Source: Spirodela intermedia
Taxonomy: Eukaryota; Streptophyta; Magnoliopsida; Alismatales; Araceae
Reading direction: 5' to 3'
DNA length: 64,000 bases
NCBI GenBank assembly: GCA_902729315.2
Contig: LR746268.1
Location: 8,811,005-8,875,004 of the forward strand
In this document: piece after piece, positions 1 to 12,356 of the stretch
How positions within the stretch are numbered: the stretch's first letter is position 1
Layout: each line of letters starts with the position of its first letter
Position numbers and translations under genes: made by a program
The notes under the pieces: model-generated
Databases searched by the model: none
What the model was told of the DNA's origin: nothing
What the model saw: only the letters and a program-made list of their open reading frames with translations

Positions 1-1195
1 TGTATCTATACTACTTCATACTGGAGAACTGATCTTGTTTTTTCGTTCCATTATGTGCCACAGATTGTTGTGTTTCTTGTTGTTGATAAGCTTGTAGATC
101 TTATAGTTATGAACATTGTATTTCAAAAGCAGGAATGTATCAATTATTTTGGTGATGAGCCCTGTGGTTTAGATTATCCTTTCACCCGGGTACTAGGGAC
201 AGTCTTAAACGGCCAAACTTTGGATGAATTTCTCAGTTAGATGTGCCCCCTTTTTTCTTTTTCTTCTAATGCTACTTACTATGTTTGACTGCCCTTGTGT
301 GGTCTACGATGATTATGAGTCATCTAGTTGGTATATTTGAAGACATCTGGATCAGTTATGCATTTCCCCTTTTGGATTCACCTCATGGTCAATCTTTCCT
401 TGTTTATTTTCCTCAGAAGGGGAGAAAATAATGTTGAAAAATTTATGATGAGCAGAAATTAATTTTACCCAAAAGTACGGAAACAATTATACTATTGAAA
501 GTTGGGATAGATGCTAGGTTCATGCCACACATTGGCTATTGATTCAGGGCTCATGTAAGCACCCTCGGAGAAAAAATAGTGAGAAGCTGCTGGCGGATGA
601 CTGTTGCTCGTTAGGAGAAATCGAATATGTGCGGCCTAATTAGAAGGTGCATGAAGTAGACGAAGAATAGCATGCAGTTGGGTTTGAAAAGACATTTTCG
701 TCAGTTGCCTCAACAATGCATCTCTTCCTGCACGAACAGAGCATTTGATCCAACGACTTTAGGAACGATATTGCCGCCTATTAATATTATTCAGATGGGT
801 GCTGGAGCCTTTTTTCTTATTATCTGGCTTTAGTACAGAGATATTTCTCTAGATGGACTTACCAGATAACCCATTTCTGTGGTACTGATGCAGGCCTTTG
901 CCCTGACGAGTTTCTTAAAATTGGTCATGTTCGCTGCATGGATGAATGATGTTCTTTCCCGTTGGATGAGATTGTTTCTCTTATATTGTCTTCTATTCCA
1001 CATTTTCCGCGTTTTATGTTTTCATTTTCCGTTACTATTCATAGAAGACTGAGTAGATTTTGATGGAAGGGGTGCGGAGGTGTTGAGAATTAGCAGATGA
1101 ATTGCGATCGGATTATTCATCTCAGCAACAAAGTAAGAACTAGTAGAGGAACTAGAACATATCTCAGATCACAAGTCGCATGTCTGCCCTGTCAG

Positions 1196-1764
1196 TTTTC
1201 GATCCGTGAGAGTAGAAAAGTTTGAAGAAATTGTGGAAGCCATTGGCGATAAGGATTTATCTTGGCTGTACCCTGAGATTGTTGCTCAAACTGTAAACTG
1301 GGAAATGTAAAACCATATCTGAATGTTGACTTTGCGTAACGATCACTGATTCCTTGTTAAATTATTCAACCTGTTTGATGTCAACGCTGGGTACCGCTCA
1401 TAAATCCTTTTTGACTACTTCAAAACTGTATGAATCCTGGGTGACCCCACTTATCATTAATGAGATATTCATCTCTTCATTTTATGCACCCCTTTGCTCA
1501 AATGTTAAAAAAAAAAAACAATTATGAGATAATTTCTCGGATGTGAATCGGGTGACTTGAGCCATCTGTTGATGATAAATTTGCATAAAAATCCGAAATG
1601 ATTCAACTCAATGTCAAAGATGGAGCCTGCTCCATCCATCATTTGTGAAAAGCCCAGTTCTTCATTTAGCGGACGAATTTGCTCAAGATTTGCTCATCCC
1701 TGTGGCCTTGCAGAAGAGGTACGAGGACATCCCAGTGCTGGGGCAGCGGCCATCCGAGGAGTGA
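1196..1764 (+). CDS. Possible 3' end of an unidentified plus-strand gene
   Basis: Two short stretches look like coding exons. At 1196-1310, a cag acceptor is followed by about 37 open codons rich in charged residues (reading VEKFEEIVEAIGDKDLSWLY) and ending in TAA. At 1714-1764, a good pyrimidine-rich ttgcag acceptor precedes a short tail, KRYEDIPVLGQRPSEE, ending in TGA. The two pieces cannot be joined in one phase with a clear GT donor, so they may belong to alternative transcripts or be chance. I recognise no family. If real, this gene starts left of the window and ends tail-to-tail with the ISCA2 gene. The rest of 1-2273 has only short, unconvincing reading frames plus an (AG)n run near 1900-1920. 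Confidence is low. Confidence 0.25.
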
Positions 1765-2273
1765 TCAGCCCTCGCCATTGAAGGACCGAGCTCGAGCTCC
1801 CCGTTGCATCGCCTTCGTTTCCAGTTGCTCTAGTTTCCGTCTGCGTTGTGATCTGATAAAAACGCACACACTGTTGCTGCGGCGCCTCCATGCATGGAGA
1901 GAGAGAGAGAGAGAGAGAGATCATGCATATTTTTTTATTGAAGGACGAGTCTTGAGTTAGATATCCTTCTTTCTATGGTCCTGCGTTGACTTCGGACGAG
2001 CATTGTGTCTCGACTTCATTAGAAAACAACTGATCCTTTGAATCAGCTATCTCTGAGTCTTTGGATCTCATCACCGTTGACATCTTCCCTCTCATATGAG
2101 AGAACCCAAGAAGAAACAAGCCATTTAAGGCACCATCAACAGCCGTTTCAAAAGCCCGTGGGCGAAATGCTGTGGTATTTATGGAAAATTTCTGATGATC
2201 ATTCAAAGGCCCGATACGGGAACTAATAGATTACACGTGTTTGATTGATAAATCGTCGGCAAGTGGAGCGCTC

Positions 2274-5200
2274 TCATGGTAACTCCTTCACCATGAACGA
2301 GCTTTTACAGCTGCAGCCCCCCACGGCGCTCGGGTTGGTGCTCACCTGCACAGGGATGGATACATGCAAAAATCAAGAAATTCCTCCATATAATGGTTAT
2401 AACGCTATATTTCGAGGTATTCAAGGACGACCCATATATAAACAAAGCGGAGGGAAAGCCTCCCATCGATCTGAGCAGGCAACGAGAGTTGGCAGGCTGC
2501 ATCTGGTTGGGCATAAGGAGGAGATTATGATCGGAAGAGGGTATATGTCAAATCGCATGCTTTGATTTCTGGTCGTCTTGTTCATCAACAAAGAACATGA
2601 GGATGTGGCCAGAAAAGCATGAACAGCAAGTCCCTCGCAGGCATCATCCTGGTCTCCATGCAGCAAATGTGGCCAAAGGAAAGAACAAGGATGCGATCAT
2701 TCTGCTCGAGCAGAACATGCAAATGGATCCTCAGTCAGCGCACAGCTGTTCAAGACATCAGGCATCATTCCTTTATCTCAATGAAATGAGAAGCCATGGT
2801 AGGAAAGAAGAGCTGGAACCAGACGCCAGTTCCAGTTCCAGCAAGGTGAGTTGCACGGCGGTAATTTCTACACAATATTGAGATTGAAATCTAGCGCATT
2901 TTCTAGAAGGGCATTATATCAGTGAGAACTTGCACTCCATCACTGGCCAAGAAACAGACTGAAGGTAATGTTCTGTAGAATAAGACGATATTGAGTAATT
3001 ATTTCTTGTAGGAGGAAGAAGATCATGGAAAGAACCATACAAAGAGTACCCCCATAAACGAAAAAAGAAGAGAAGAAAAGCCCCACACACATGCATTCCG
3101 GCCTCGGCAACAAAGAGATAGCTAGTTTTGAATACAGTAGAATTTTATGTTGACGTAAACAATTACTAGAAAGTGACAGATAAAATGAAAGTACGCACGA
3201 GTCCACAAAATAGTAAAATAAACCAGATAAATGTTCTCATCAGATAATCCTCGTAGAATACTTAGATTATCTTCATTACGTTAGGTAAAAATAAGGAGAA
3301 TAATAATCTAAAATATGTATCTTAATTCAAAGACGGTTCAGACATTGAACGATCAAAGTTTTGAAAATTACTCAAGTATCAGCAAAATTTAAATGTGAAA
3401 AAAGATATAGCTTACCAGGAATGCAGACCGAATCAATTCCTCAACATAATCCACTGTGGCGCCCTTCACGAAGTCATAGGAGACATTGTCAACGACCAAC
3501 TTGATGCCGTCTTTCTCAAAGACCCTGGACAATCAGAAAGTGACGAGGTTGACTACGCCGCCAATTCTGCTAACGACAGCACATAGAACAATAAAAAATA
3601 TATTTCAAATACAAAAGATCACCTATCATCTTTATTTCTTTTATTCTCCAGACCAAAGATATATTGAAACCCAGAACAGCCACCGGTCTCTACGCTTAAC
3701 CGGAGCATTTTTTCCTTGTTAGATTCTTCTTTGGCAATCAACTCTTTCATCCTCTGCAAGATAGTAGCAAAGATAGGGAACTAAGAGAGTGATGACAATA
3801 TGGAAGAGGGTAAATCAGAAATCAAGAAGTTGTCGCTTTGGTGATGGGTACAATAGCATCCTACAGTGTGAAATCTTAATGAATCGAATTTTATGGCATA
3901 GTAAAGTCAATACAGCGTGAAGTTGTCGCTCTGGTGATATAACAGGAGGGGGAAAAGATCAGTAATTGGAAATTGATTCGATGGCACCAGATCAGATTCT
4001 TTTTCTCTTTTTTCCCGTTTTTTAGGGTGAGGGTGTGAAATATCAAGCGCGGAAAGATTAACACTTTCTATTTTTTTCAGAGAATATGAGAATATCTTAT
4101 CTGAACATGTGTAGAAAAAAATTCAAAAAAAGGCAAAATTGTTTATGGAAAGAAGTCAAACTCTCGGAATGAATTTTGTGTTTTTAATAAACTGTAGAAA
4201 TCGATAAACTGGACGTCAGTGCAAGTATTGAAGAAAAGTTCTAAACTCGAAATTAGCCGTAATTTTTTTTACTCTGATATTCATCATCTACCTTTGAAAC
4301 GGGGTCTAGCCTGTAGGTACCACCACACCCATCGTCTTTTGGGCATAACTGTAGTTCCAAACCATTTTTTATTTTTTATTTTTTATTTTTTATTTTTTAT
4401 TCTCAGACTCGTCATCAAAGTTAACATCACATACCAAATGAATGATTCCAGATCATCGGTATGAACTTTTTTTTTCGAGTTTACCTAAACTCGAAAAATA
4501 TAGAACTTCCCATCCTCGTATAAGTTTAGCCACTCAACTATGAATGATTCCAGATCACATACCAAATGAAGACGAGAGTTTTCATGCTCTCTCTGTTCAT
4601 CCGCATTTGCCAGGGAAATTTTAAGCATGACTGTTCACCTCTGATGCTAGGTGTTTTTTCCCAGGCAATGCAAGATCATCGGTATGCCACCAAATTGGAA
4701 CCTTTTGACACCAATATTCATTTTTTTTCATTTATGAGTAACCCTGCTAGATATTTCGATAAATCATTGGACCTTCATTCTGCTGATATGTATTTTCATA
4801 ACCAGATATCTCGTTCTCCATGCGTTGCATTTCATGTTGTCAGAAAAAGTGATTTCTCAATCCCTAGAGTATTTAAGGTATAAATGCCCAACAGTTCATT
4901 CTATCTTTGCAGCATCGAAGAACCAACGGAAGAAGTGAACATCACAAGTACTACCCTTTGATCACCTACCAATCAACATATTAAGGATGTATTGATACAA
5001 TTCAGGATAAATAAGTCCCTAGGCATTTGACACAATATCTGCTTTCGGTGGGCCGGTGCTTCAGAGTTTTGCCTTCCAAGCATCATCGTGGGGCAACCGG
5101 ATGGGGTCTAAATTTCCACTAAAGATTTAGGAAAAAAAGCTCCTCATATCCCACGAGGTATAAAGGGAATGAAAAGAATAATTGGGAATCCTATGGAGAC

Positions 5201-5693
5201 CTAAGGCTGGCTGACTAAAGATTGAAGCCCATCTAACTCAACCAAAAATGATGACTCCTTTTCCTCCGCATGATTTGGTTGTGAGTGCATCTCTGTTGTT
5301 TTGGGAGGCGACAGAAAGTCTAGGGACGTTTTTAACCGGAAAATTCCCTGAAATGTCTGCCGTCTGCTCTGACATGTATTTAAAAGTAACAGGTGCATCG
5401 AACCTTCAAATTCTCCCTTGCTACCTCGGCGCGCGGTGGCATGTGAAGACGGGAATTCACGTGGACTGGAATTTTAGTATCATATTAACAGCTAGGAGAG
5501 AACATAGGAAAGAACACCGACGGACCCTGATGCAGTTCTCCGTCATATGCACGTCCTCCTCCTGGCCGGCCGGGGACGAGGACGGCTGCTGCAGCGCAGC
5601 GGAGCTGAGCAGCTTCGGGCGGAGGTAGCTCTGCTCGATGCGGCTATGGAGAAACGGCGTGATCCGACGCAGAAGCGATCTGGACGAGGACAT
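2274..5693 (-). CDS. ISCA2: Mitochondrial iron-sulfur cluster assembly protein, ISCA2 type (IscA-like)
   Basis: Four coding exons (5'->3'): 5693-5526, 3753-3623, 3524-3416, 2345-2274. They give 159 residues in continuous phase, the usual size for plant homologues. Residues 1-45 are Ser/Arg-rich with few acids ([20 protein letters not shown]), like a mitochondrial presequence. The A-type domain follows, with the three conserved cysteines seen as [10 protein letters not shown] and GGCSCKSSF and the DDRVFE motif of the ISCA2 branch. Family members act late in mitochondrial Fe-S assembly, providing [4Fe-4S] clusters together with ISCA1 and IBA57 in other eukaryotes. The first intron (3754-5525) is 1.8 kb, and the intron before the last exon is 1.07 kb and AT-rich. 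The closest Arabidopsis match from memory is At5g03905. The start is the only Met giving a targeting-like N-terminus. Confidence 0.95.
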
Positions 5694-6030
5694 GCTGGAG
5701 CTCGTCTACCCCTCCCGCGTCGTCCTCCGTCTATCTTCGTTCCGTTGCTGTTCCCCGTCGAGGAATTAATCCTCTTCAGCAAATCCTCAGCGGCGGGAGG
5801 GGGGGGGGTGTGGGGGGGTGGCGACATCCAGATTGGATGATCTGGACCGTCCAGCCAATGGATACCGAACGCAAAAAGATGCCCAGATAATTTCGATGTG
5901 GACCGTCCATCTGAACCAGCCCAATTGGAGCCCATTCCCCACCTGGACCGTCCGGGTTATAATATTATTGGCCCGGTATGATTTAGTTGGACTGGGCCCA
6001 CACTTCGCCAGCTCCGGTAAAGTCATCAAG

Positions 6031-6035
<5 letters not shown>

Positions 6036-6074
<39 letters not shown>
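6036..6074. repeat. (AG)n microsatellite
   Basis: An almost pure AG dinucleotide run of about 39 bases between ISCA2 and the glucanase gene. Confidence 0.95.
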
Positions 6075-6077
<3 letters not shown>

Positions 6078-6236
6078 TCAACCCGAGTAGCTTAATCTCT
6101 TTTTTATAATTTCGGAAAATAATAGAAATATTTGAACAGATAAGAGTACTAGAAAATTTTATATATAAATATATATTTTCTAGATGCACCCAATCCCCAC
6201 GCGTCGAATGAGACGAGAGGAGGGGAAGCGTATAAA

Positions 6237-6836
6237 ATGGTCGGCCGCTCCGACAAATCGGAGACCTCCGGCGGCGGCGTAATTTACTATTCTGGGTGGT
6301 TGCAGAAATTCGTCCGGAAACGTGGTCTGTCTGGTCAGCTCCTCGTCGGCTCCGCCTGCAATGAAGAAGGAAACTCAGATTTTTGCGGAGGACAAACTAT
6401 GATTGATGGCGGACAGGTGGGCGGAAGAGTTCGAAAGAGGAAGGAGGGAGGCCCACCGGCGGAAAGTCCGCCGTCATGGGCGGGTCAAGGAGAAGGTGAA
6501 GGTCTCTCAGGGATCCCCATCAAGAGGCGTGGTTTGAGGAAGAGCAGGAAGGCCTCGCAAGCAACTTCCGCTGAAAGCAGAGGCGGGGAGGGGGTTCATG
6601 GCGCTTTCAGGGTGCATGTTGACGGAGATGACTTCTTGTTTGATTCCGAGCGGATGAGGCAGAGAGAACCAGGGAACGGATTGGAACTTGGTGAACGATG
6701 CACATCCCAGTTGTTCCCCTCCCCCAACACGCCAGAAATGCCAGCTCTATGTGAAAGCAATGGAGCACCCAGAGAGAGAGAGAAAGAGAGGGGGGGGGGG
6801 ATGTCTAGGGCACAAGGACTACCAACCCACATGTGA
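6237..6836 (+). CDS. Unassigned 199-codon open frame, doubtful
   Basis: An uninterrupted plus-strand frame whose ATG directly follows a TATAAA-like string (TATAAAATGG). The product would be Gly/Arg/Glu-rich (e.g. GGRVRKRKEGGPPAE) and end in low-complexity sequence produced by an (AG)n/G-run. I recognise no domain and no hydrophobic or targeting segment. The frame lies antisense to the probable 3' UTR of the glucanase gene in a GC-rich tract, where long frames arise by chance. It is listed only because of its length. Confidence 0.15.
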   Translation: MVGRSDKSETSGGGVIYYSGWLQKFVRKRGLSGQLLVGSACNEEGNSDFCGGQTMIDGGQVGGRVRKRKEGGPPAESPPSWAGQGEGEGLSGIPIKRRGLRKSRKASQATSAESRGGEGVHGAFRVHVDGDDFLFDSERMRQREPGNGLELGERCTSQLFPSPNTPEMPALCESNGAPREREKERGGGMSRAQGLPTHM

Positions 6837-6874
6837 AACAATGGTGGGTACAGCTCTGCTCCACTCCCTCGGGG

Positions 6875-8258
6875 TTACAGAGCGGCCGCCATTATCAGGA
6901 GCATCTGGAGAAGGAGGGCAGCTGCCGCCTGCGAAGAGGAAAGAACGATGCACGACATGTAAAATCCAAATCCCCTTGGGAGAAGACCAGAGGAAACACG
7001 TTCGAAATTCTTCTTACCGTCGTCCTGGAGGTGGAGGAGGAGGCGAAGTACGTGGGCTGATAATCCTGCTGCAGGCCGAGGTCGTACACCGGAGTGCCGT
7101 CAGGGTAGAGCAGGCCGTAGTTCCTCTCCGACGAGGGCCCCGGCTTCATGTTCTCGTTGAACAGAGCGAAGACGAAGACGTCAATCGGCACCGACGGCTT
7201 CATCGGCGTGCCCTGCCCCATGGATATCCTCTTCAGGAGGTTCCTGTTGTAGGTTGCGGCGTTCTCTAGCGAGGCTCCGAACTCGTCGGAGTCCCCCTTC
7301 GATGGCCACCCCGTCTCGGAGATACGGATGTCGATGTCGGAGTGCCCCATGGCCTTCACCGCAGAGTACACAGAATCTATCTGGGCGTAGAGCATGTTAT
7401 CGTAGCTAAAATTGGTGTTCGGATCCCTCACGCCAGAGTTGGGACGGAAGAGGGCGTAATCCAGGGAGATGCCGCTGGGGTTGGCCTTGTAGGCGAAGAA
7501 GGGATAGGAGTTGATGAAGAACGGGGACTTGATCTCAGCGTGGAAGTTGAGCAGGGGCTGGAGGTACTCGGCTAGATCTGGTCGGAAGGTACCGGACGAA
7601 GGAGGGAAGGAGCTAGACAGTATGGCGAAGGAATGCGCGGTGGTCACGTTCACCTGCTTGTCCAGACCGAGCTCCTTGAGCGCTTGGTAAACGGACTGCA
7701 TCGCCGGGAGGAGATTGGACATGAGCACGGTGTCGCTCCCCGAGAAGACCTCGTTTCCGACTGTGATGGAAGTGATTAGGGTTTGCGGGAGGTAGGGTTT
7801 GACGTTCTCCTCGATCCACGCCCGGGCCTTGGTCGGATCCATCACGCTCGCCACCTTCCCGTTGTCTATGGCGACGATGAACTCCACATTAGAATTCTGG
7901 AAGGCTCTCAGCACGTTCGGATCGGCGTCGTAAAGCTTCACTCTCTTGATGTCCATGGCTCGGAGGAGGTCCAGTACTTGAGAGGGAGACGGGAGATTGT
8001 TGGCGATCTGGCCGTAGTTGATTCCCAAACCTTGGCCGAGCGCCTGGAGATCTGGACCTGCAAGTCACAGACAAGACCCACGGAGAAGAGACGATATCAG
8101 CAGAGACGGAGAGAAACAGAAACGATGGACGGAGGCCGATCGACCTCAGAAACTCCGAAATCCGGAGGAAACGAAGGCAAACCTGAGAGCACGAGCAGGA
8201 GGAGCATTAGCAGAGACGACGAGGAGCACGAAGAGCCCAACCCAACTGAGATCTCCAT
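6875..8258 (-). CDS. Glucan endo-1,3-beta-glucosidase (GH17), GPI-anchored, BG14-like
   Basis: Three coding exons: 8258-8183, 8057-7018, 6928-6875, giving 389 residues. Residues 1-25 form a signal peptide with a poly-Leu core (LLMLLLLVLS). The GH17 barrel follows, beginning GINYGQIANNLPSP. The two catalytic glutamates are visible in SITVGNEVF (about Glu128) and ISETGWPSKG (about Glu273). A tiny last exon adds a Ser/Thr stretch leading into AAAALLLQMLLIMAAAL, a classic GPI-attachment tail. There is no X8/CBM43 domain. Such enzymes hydrolyse callose at the plasma membrane or plasmodesmata. The start was chosen because upstream in-frame codons translate a low-complexity Gln-rich leader that would bury the signal peptide. 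The closest Arabidopsis match from memory is At2g27500. Confidence 0.93.
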
Positions 8259-8926
8259 CCCTCTGACGCCGCCGTGCTTCTCCTCCTCCTGCTGCTGGTG
8301 CTGCTGGTGCTGCTGGTTCTCCCTCCCTGCTCCTGGATGCGGCACCTTGCTACGGTTATACAAATATCGCGAAGGCGGCAAAGTAAGAAACGACCTCTTC
8401 CTCTTCGTCTGCCGACATTCGCCGACGGCCGTTTTATCTCCCAATGGAAAGGCTTACGGCGTTCATATTTGGAAGCTTTCGTCAAATGCGCTTTGATTTC
8501 TTTTCTTTTTCCCAAATATTATCTATATATGTATATGCATCCTCTCTCCTACGTCAGCTAATCCTGGAAAATGATACAAATATGGGCATATTTGTACTAC
8601 ATGACATCGCGTGATATTTTCTACTAAAAGTAGAAAATTTATGGCCTAAACATATTTAATATCATCTATTGGTCATAAGGCCCGGTAACTAGTTCTCCTC
8701 CTCATCTCTCTCTCTCTCTCTCTCTATGAACCCATATAAATAGGGCCCGAATTCCATGAGAGGTCTCCATTGGGAACTTCGCTCTAGGGCTTTTAGGCCC
8801 AACGTTCCAAGTCAAGCCGGCCTCAACCCACCCTCAAGCTGATTGGTAATGTCCATGTGACATAATGGCGACAGACTAAGCTCTCAACTGTTGTGGGTGT
8901 TCCTATCTCGACGTACCCATTTCATC

Positions 8927-8961
<35 letters not shown>

Positions 8962-9437
8962 GGGTCTCAGCCGTCTGTGTTCTCATCAGGGGGGAGGGTA
9001 CGAGTCCATATCTACTGTAGAGTTGAAAAAAAAAAGAGCCGTTCAGGAGAATATTCCCCCGTTCTCATCAACCGGCCCCTCCCATTATCTAGACAACGAC
9101 TCGCCAGCTCTCGACAGCGGGGTCAGAGAGAGAGAGAGAGAGGAAAGGGAAGCGGAGGTTTGGGTTTTTTTATTTTGGAGGCTTCAGCCCAATTACAACT
9201 GGGCCAAACCCCAGCCCAATTACAATTGGGCCATTTAGGGCAGAAGGAGACGAGACCGTGGGTCCTCGAAGCACGCCGAGAGCAGCCTGATTATTACAGA
9301 GCAGGAAGAGGAGGATAATAATAATAATAAAGGGCTAAAAAAAACCAGACAAAGAAGCTGAGCGAGAAGCGGAAGGCAATCCCAGAAGCCCTAATCGCGT
9401 ACCAGAAACCCACCCTAACTTTTGTCCTGGGTTTGAT
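8259..9437. other. Intergenic stretch between glucanase promoter and ferredoxin 3' end
   Basis: It holds the glucanase 5' UTR (with CTG/CAG-like repeats at 8285-8320), a TATATA-rich site near 8522-8535, (CT)n runs near 8706-8725 and 8931-8960, and a short imperfect repeat of 'cagcccaattacaa.tgggcc' at about 9186-9232 with TGGGCC-type site II cores. I see no convincing gene. Confidence 0.5.
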
Positions 9438-9956
9438 CTAATAGAGGTCGGCCTCCTTGTTGGTGTGAATGACGCAGTCTGAGGTGGGGTAGGAGACGCA
9501 GGTGAGGATGTAGCCTTTGGCCATCTGGTTCTTGTCGAGGAAGGAGCCTTCGGACTGGTCGACGGTGCCGGAGACCATGAGGCCGGCGCAGGTGGAGCAC
9601 GCGCCGGCGCGGCACGAGTAGGGGAGCTCTAGGCCGGCCATCTCGGCCGAGTCCAGCAAGTAGGCGTCTTCGGGGGCTTCGAACTCTGTCTCCTTGCCCT
9701 CCGGGCTGATGAGCTTCACCTTGTACACCGCCGCCGTGGCAGAGGCCCTGAAGCCGTTGCTGCTGGCTGATCTCCTCCTCAGGCCGAACGACGACGCCTT
9801 CGAGGTGGGGGTGATGGCCCTCAGCGAGCCCAGGGAGGAAGGGAGGAGTCTGGCTCCGGCGAGTGTGGTGGTGGTGGGTCTCCTCCGGCGAGATGGGGTG
9901 GCGGTGGCGGTTGGGAGGGCCGCGGTGGTGGTGATGGCTGAGGAGAGAGACATCAT
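9438..9956 (-). CDS. FD3: Plastid [2Fe-2S] ferredoxin, non-photosynthetic (FD3) type
   Basis: A single coding exon of 172 residues. About 74 N-terminal residues rich in Ser, Thr, Ala and Arg form a chloroplast transit peptide. The mature part starts near [14 protein letters not shown] and is about 98 residues. The cluster ligands are Cys115, Cys120, Cys123 and Cys153 in [10 protein letters not shown] and YILTCVSYP (C-x4-C-x2-C-x29-C). The [10 protein letters not shown] start and DCVIHTNKE end resemble root-type FD3 rather than leaf ferredoxins. This form takes electrons from NADPH via FNR and passes them to nitrite reductase, sulfite reductase or GOGAT in heterotrophic plastids. The start is the first of two adjacent Mets, 13 nt after a splice acceptor; the 14 extra upstream in-frame codons lie in the leader intron. 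Confidence 0.95.
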   Translation of the reverse strand: MMSLSSAITTTAALPTATATPSRRRRPTTTTLAGARLLPSSLGSLRAITPTSKASSFGLRRRSASSNGFRASATAAVYKVKLISPEGKETEFEAPEDAYLLDSAEMAGLELPYSCRAGACSTCAGLMVSGTVDQSEGSFLDKNQMAKGYILTCVSYPTSDCVIHTNKEADLY

Positions 9957-9969
9957 CCTTGAGCAACCT

Positions 9970-11902
9970 CTGCAGGGCAAATTAAGAACACCCAACAAAA
10001 GAAAAAGGATTTTGATTAGTTATTTGTAAATGAAAGAAGATAAATTGAGGGCCAAAAAAAGAACACTCAGCAGGGAATAATCGTTGATCGGTACAAACCA
10101 AGAGTACAATAAAGGAGTTACTTTGGAGCTTTGTTATTTGCTCGTGATTAATTCAATGGTACCAATGTATTGCCGCGAAACACGTGAGACAACGGAGGCA
10201 TGAACCTTCCGCTTCCTTTTACAGCAGGATTGATATCTGGAGTTTTATGAAAAATGCAAGCATGTAGTAATTGCCTTGCAGTTCACTCGAAACTCCAATG
10301 TTTCAAGAAAGCGCGAGTTTGTGGTGCACAGAAAGATGTATATTCAGTGAAGCAGGTGCATGCAAGATGTGTACACGAAGGGGCAAAATCATACTATTCA
10401 TGCTAGCATTAATGCAGATAATGAATTTCTGTCAATATGCACATGTTTTCCTAAATTCGATCTAATTAATAGTGAATACTGAAGAACAGAGATCCAATGT
10501 GCATGTCCTGCAGTTAAAAAAAAAAGAAGAAGAAATCCGCACCAACCCCGGCTGGCTGGGTTCCTCCACACAACAACGATATCCAGGCTTAGGATTCGTG
10601 GCTGAATATTAATATCATTAGATTATAATCTAATGAAACATAGTGCGTGTTTAATGGAGATGAGAGGATTACCATGGAGCTTTACTATTTACATTGATTA
10701 AGTGACGAAATGAAACAGACATGTAATTAACTATTTTATGAAATGAAATCCACGAAAAAAGGAATGATAAGTAGCACCTCCGAATCCCTTTAATTGCCCC
10801 AAAAATTTGATCCCATAACTCACATCAGTAGACTTTGATCATAACATACAGATAAAGACACTGGGCTCTGATTCTTGCCAGGACCCTGAATTGCATAACC
10901 TAAATAATCTGCCAGGTAGCATGAGTCGGATTTGGATGGATGACGCCCCTTCTAGACTCTTACCACCACTCAGATACCTATCCTACTGACAAAAATGGAG
11001 ATCACGTAAGTGAAAACTGTACTTTTCTCTCGTTTCTTCGGATATACCTTTATGGGAGGTGACCAATGTACTGGAAGATTGAAAAGTCAAACGCCAATCT
11101 TTCAACAAACAAAAAACAGCGGAACTTCGTAACCCTTAGCGTTTGCTTCTTTCCGTCAACTATGAAAAACCCCCCCTGAATTCGCTTCACTGTGTTCTCT
11201 GGCTCGTCCACTGACAAGACATATCTATGTTTATTACAACAAACCCACCCATCTGTATCCCTAGCTCAACCAGAAGAATCCGTCATACTTATCTTCGGAT
11301 CTCATAAATAAATCCAGCAATTCGTTATTTTTTTTCTCTACAACACCTGTGAAACGCCGTTACCATTACTACATTGTTCATCGAAAATCCTTTCTCAAAG
11401 AATCATGTTCCCAAACTTGGAGGTCATCATTCTAGTGGATCCAAGGGATGGCTTTGACAAATGTCCTTCTCATAAAATTAAGAAAAACAAGCTTCAATGA
11501 AAGAACATGAAAACTCAAATCTGGGACATTTCCATGGGATACGATGGTACTTTTTCACAGAAAACAACTGGATTCACAACAAGCGTAATATATCGGAGAA
11601 CACAAACAGAAAGAAGACAACAAAAATAAATGAAACACAACAAAAACTACTTCCAGATATGTGCCCACTGCCTATTCTTCTATGACACACGAAGCACATA
11701 AATACGGTGACAACCATAATCCATCACCTTCCCGTCTCACAATACAACAAAAACATTCAGAAACAAACAAAGAAGGGATAGACCCTCGCACAGAAACACC
11801 ATAACCAAAAACCCCGACCCTCCAGAGAACAGAAGAGAACACATCATACGCCCCCATAGGTCCCCGAGGCGCGGCGCCCTTTGGTGTATCGAGATCGTTT
11901 AC
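9970..11902 (-). other. Leader (5' UTR) intron of the ferredoxin gene
   Basis: On the minus strand the donor is CGCTAG|gtaaac (ending at 11902-11903) and the acceptor is ccctgcag|AGGTTGC (9969-9972), 13 nt before the ATG. This is a 1.93 kb AT-rich intron with no coding-like frame. The boundaries are inferred from splice consensus plus the TATA box at 12003-12010. Confidence 0.65.
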
Positions 11903-12002
11903 CTAGCGAAAGCGAAGGAGAAGCGGGGCCGAAGAGCCGACTGTCGGCTCTCTCCCAACGACCGAGGGCTGCTCTACAACCATCGGAGGGTTTTTGCAAT
12001 GG

Positions 12003-12010
12003 TATTTATA
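12003..12010 (-). promoter_or_regulatory. TATA box of the ferredoxin gene
   Basis: TATAAATA on the minus strand, followed downstream by the short GC-rich leader exon that ends at the gtaaac donor near 11903. Its spacing and orientation fit the core promoter of the ferredoxin gene. Confidence 0.65.
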
Positions 12011-12258
12011 CCTCCGAAGAGGGGCGACAAATGGCCTCCTTGGCCCCTCGATTGGACTCCCCGGCCGCCGGAAAGACGGAAAACGACAAAGCGGAGAGAG
12101 GGTGACGAAATCGCTAATATACCCCTATTCTGCGTGGCCGCTCCAGGCTCCTAAAAGGTGAACCCGATAACGGACCCGAATATCTCGTTCTGGAAACCCC
12201 CCGAGATCCCAAACGGTGCCGTTCGCGTCTCTAGAACCTTCTCCTGCCATCGACGCGA

Positions 12259-12356
12259 CACGTGGGGTTCAAAAGAAGTATCTGGCGACGCGTGTCGACA
12301 ATCGAGGTGTTATTGCTTCAGTGGGCCGAACCGGCCCAATACCTAAGGCCCATTAC
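12259..12356 (-). promoter_or_regulatory. G-box and site II elements upstream of the ferredoxin promoter
   Basis: CACGTG at 12259-12264 (in ACACGTGG), then two GGCCCA (TGGGCC reversed) motifs at about 12330-12335 and 12347-12352. These lie about 250-350 bp upstream of the ferredoxin TATA box. G-box and TCP-binding site II motifs are common in plant organelle-related promoters. Function is inferred. Confidence 0.45.

Larger units (their letters stand above)
5694..6874. other. Intergenic stretch with an (AG)n run
   Basis: This lies between the ISCA2 start and the end of the glucanase gene. It holds a G-run near 5798-5820, an (AG)n microsatellite at 6036-6074 and an AT-rich segment to about 6180, then a GC-rich segment that is probably glucanase 3' UTR or an unrelated open frame (see 6237-6836). 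I see no clear promoter element beyond a loose TATAAAA at 6230. Confidence 0.5.

Noticed and set aside
9957-9998. Ferredoxin start 14 codons upstream
   Set aside because: The extra codons span the intron acceptor. The MMSLSS start gives a regular transit peptide.
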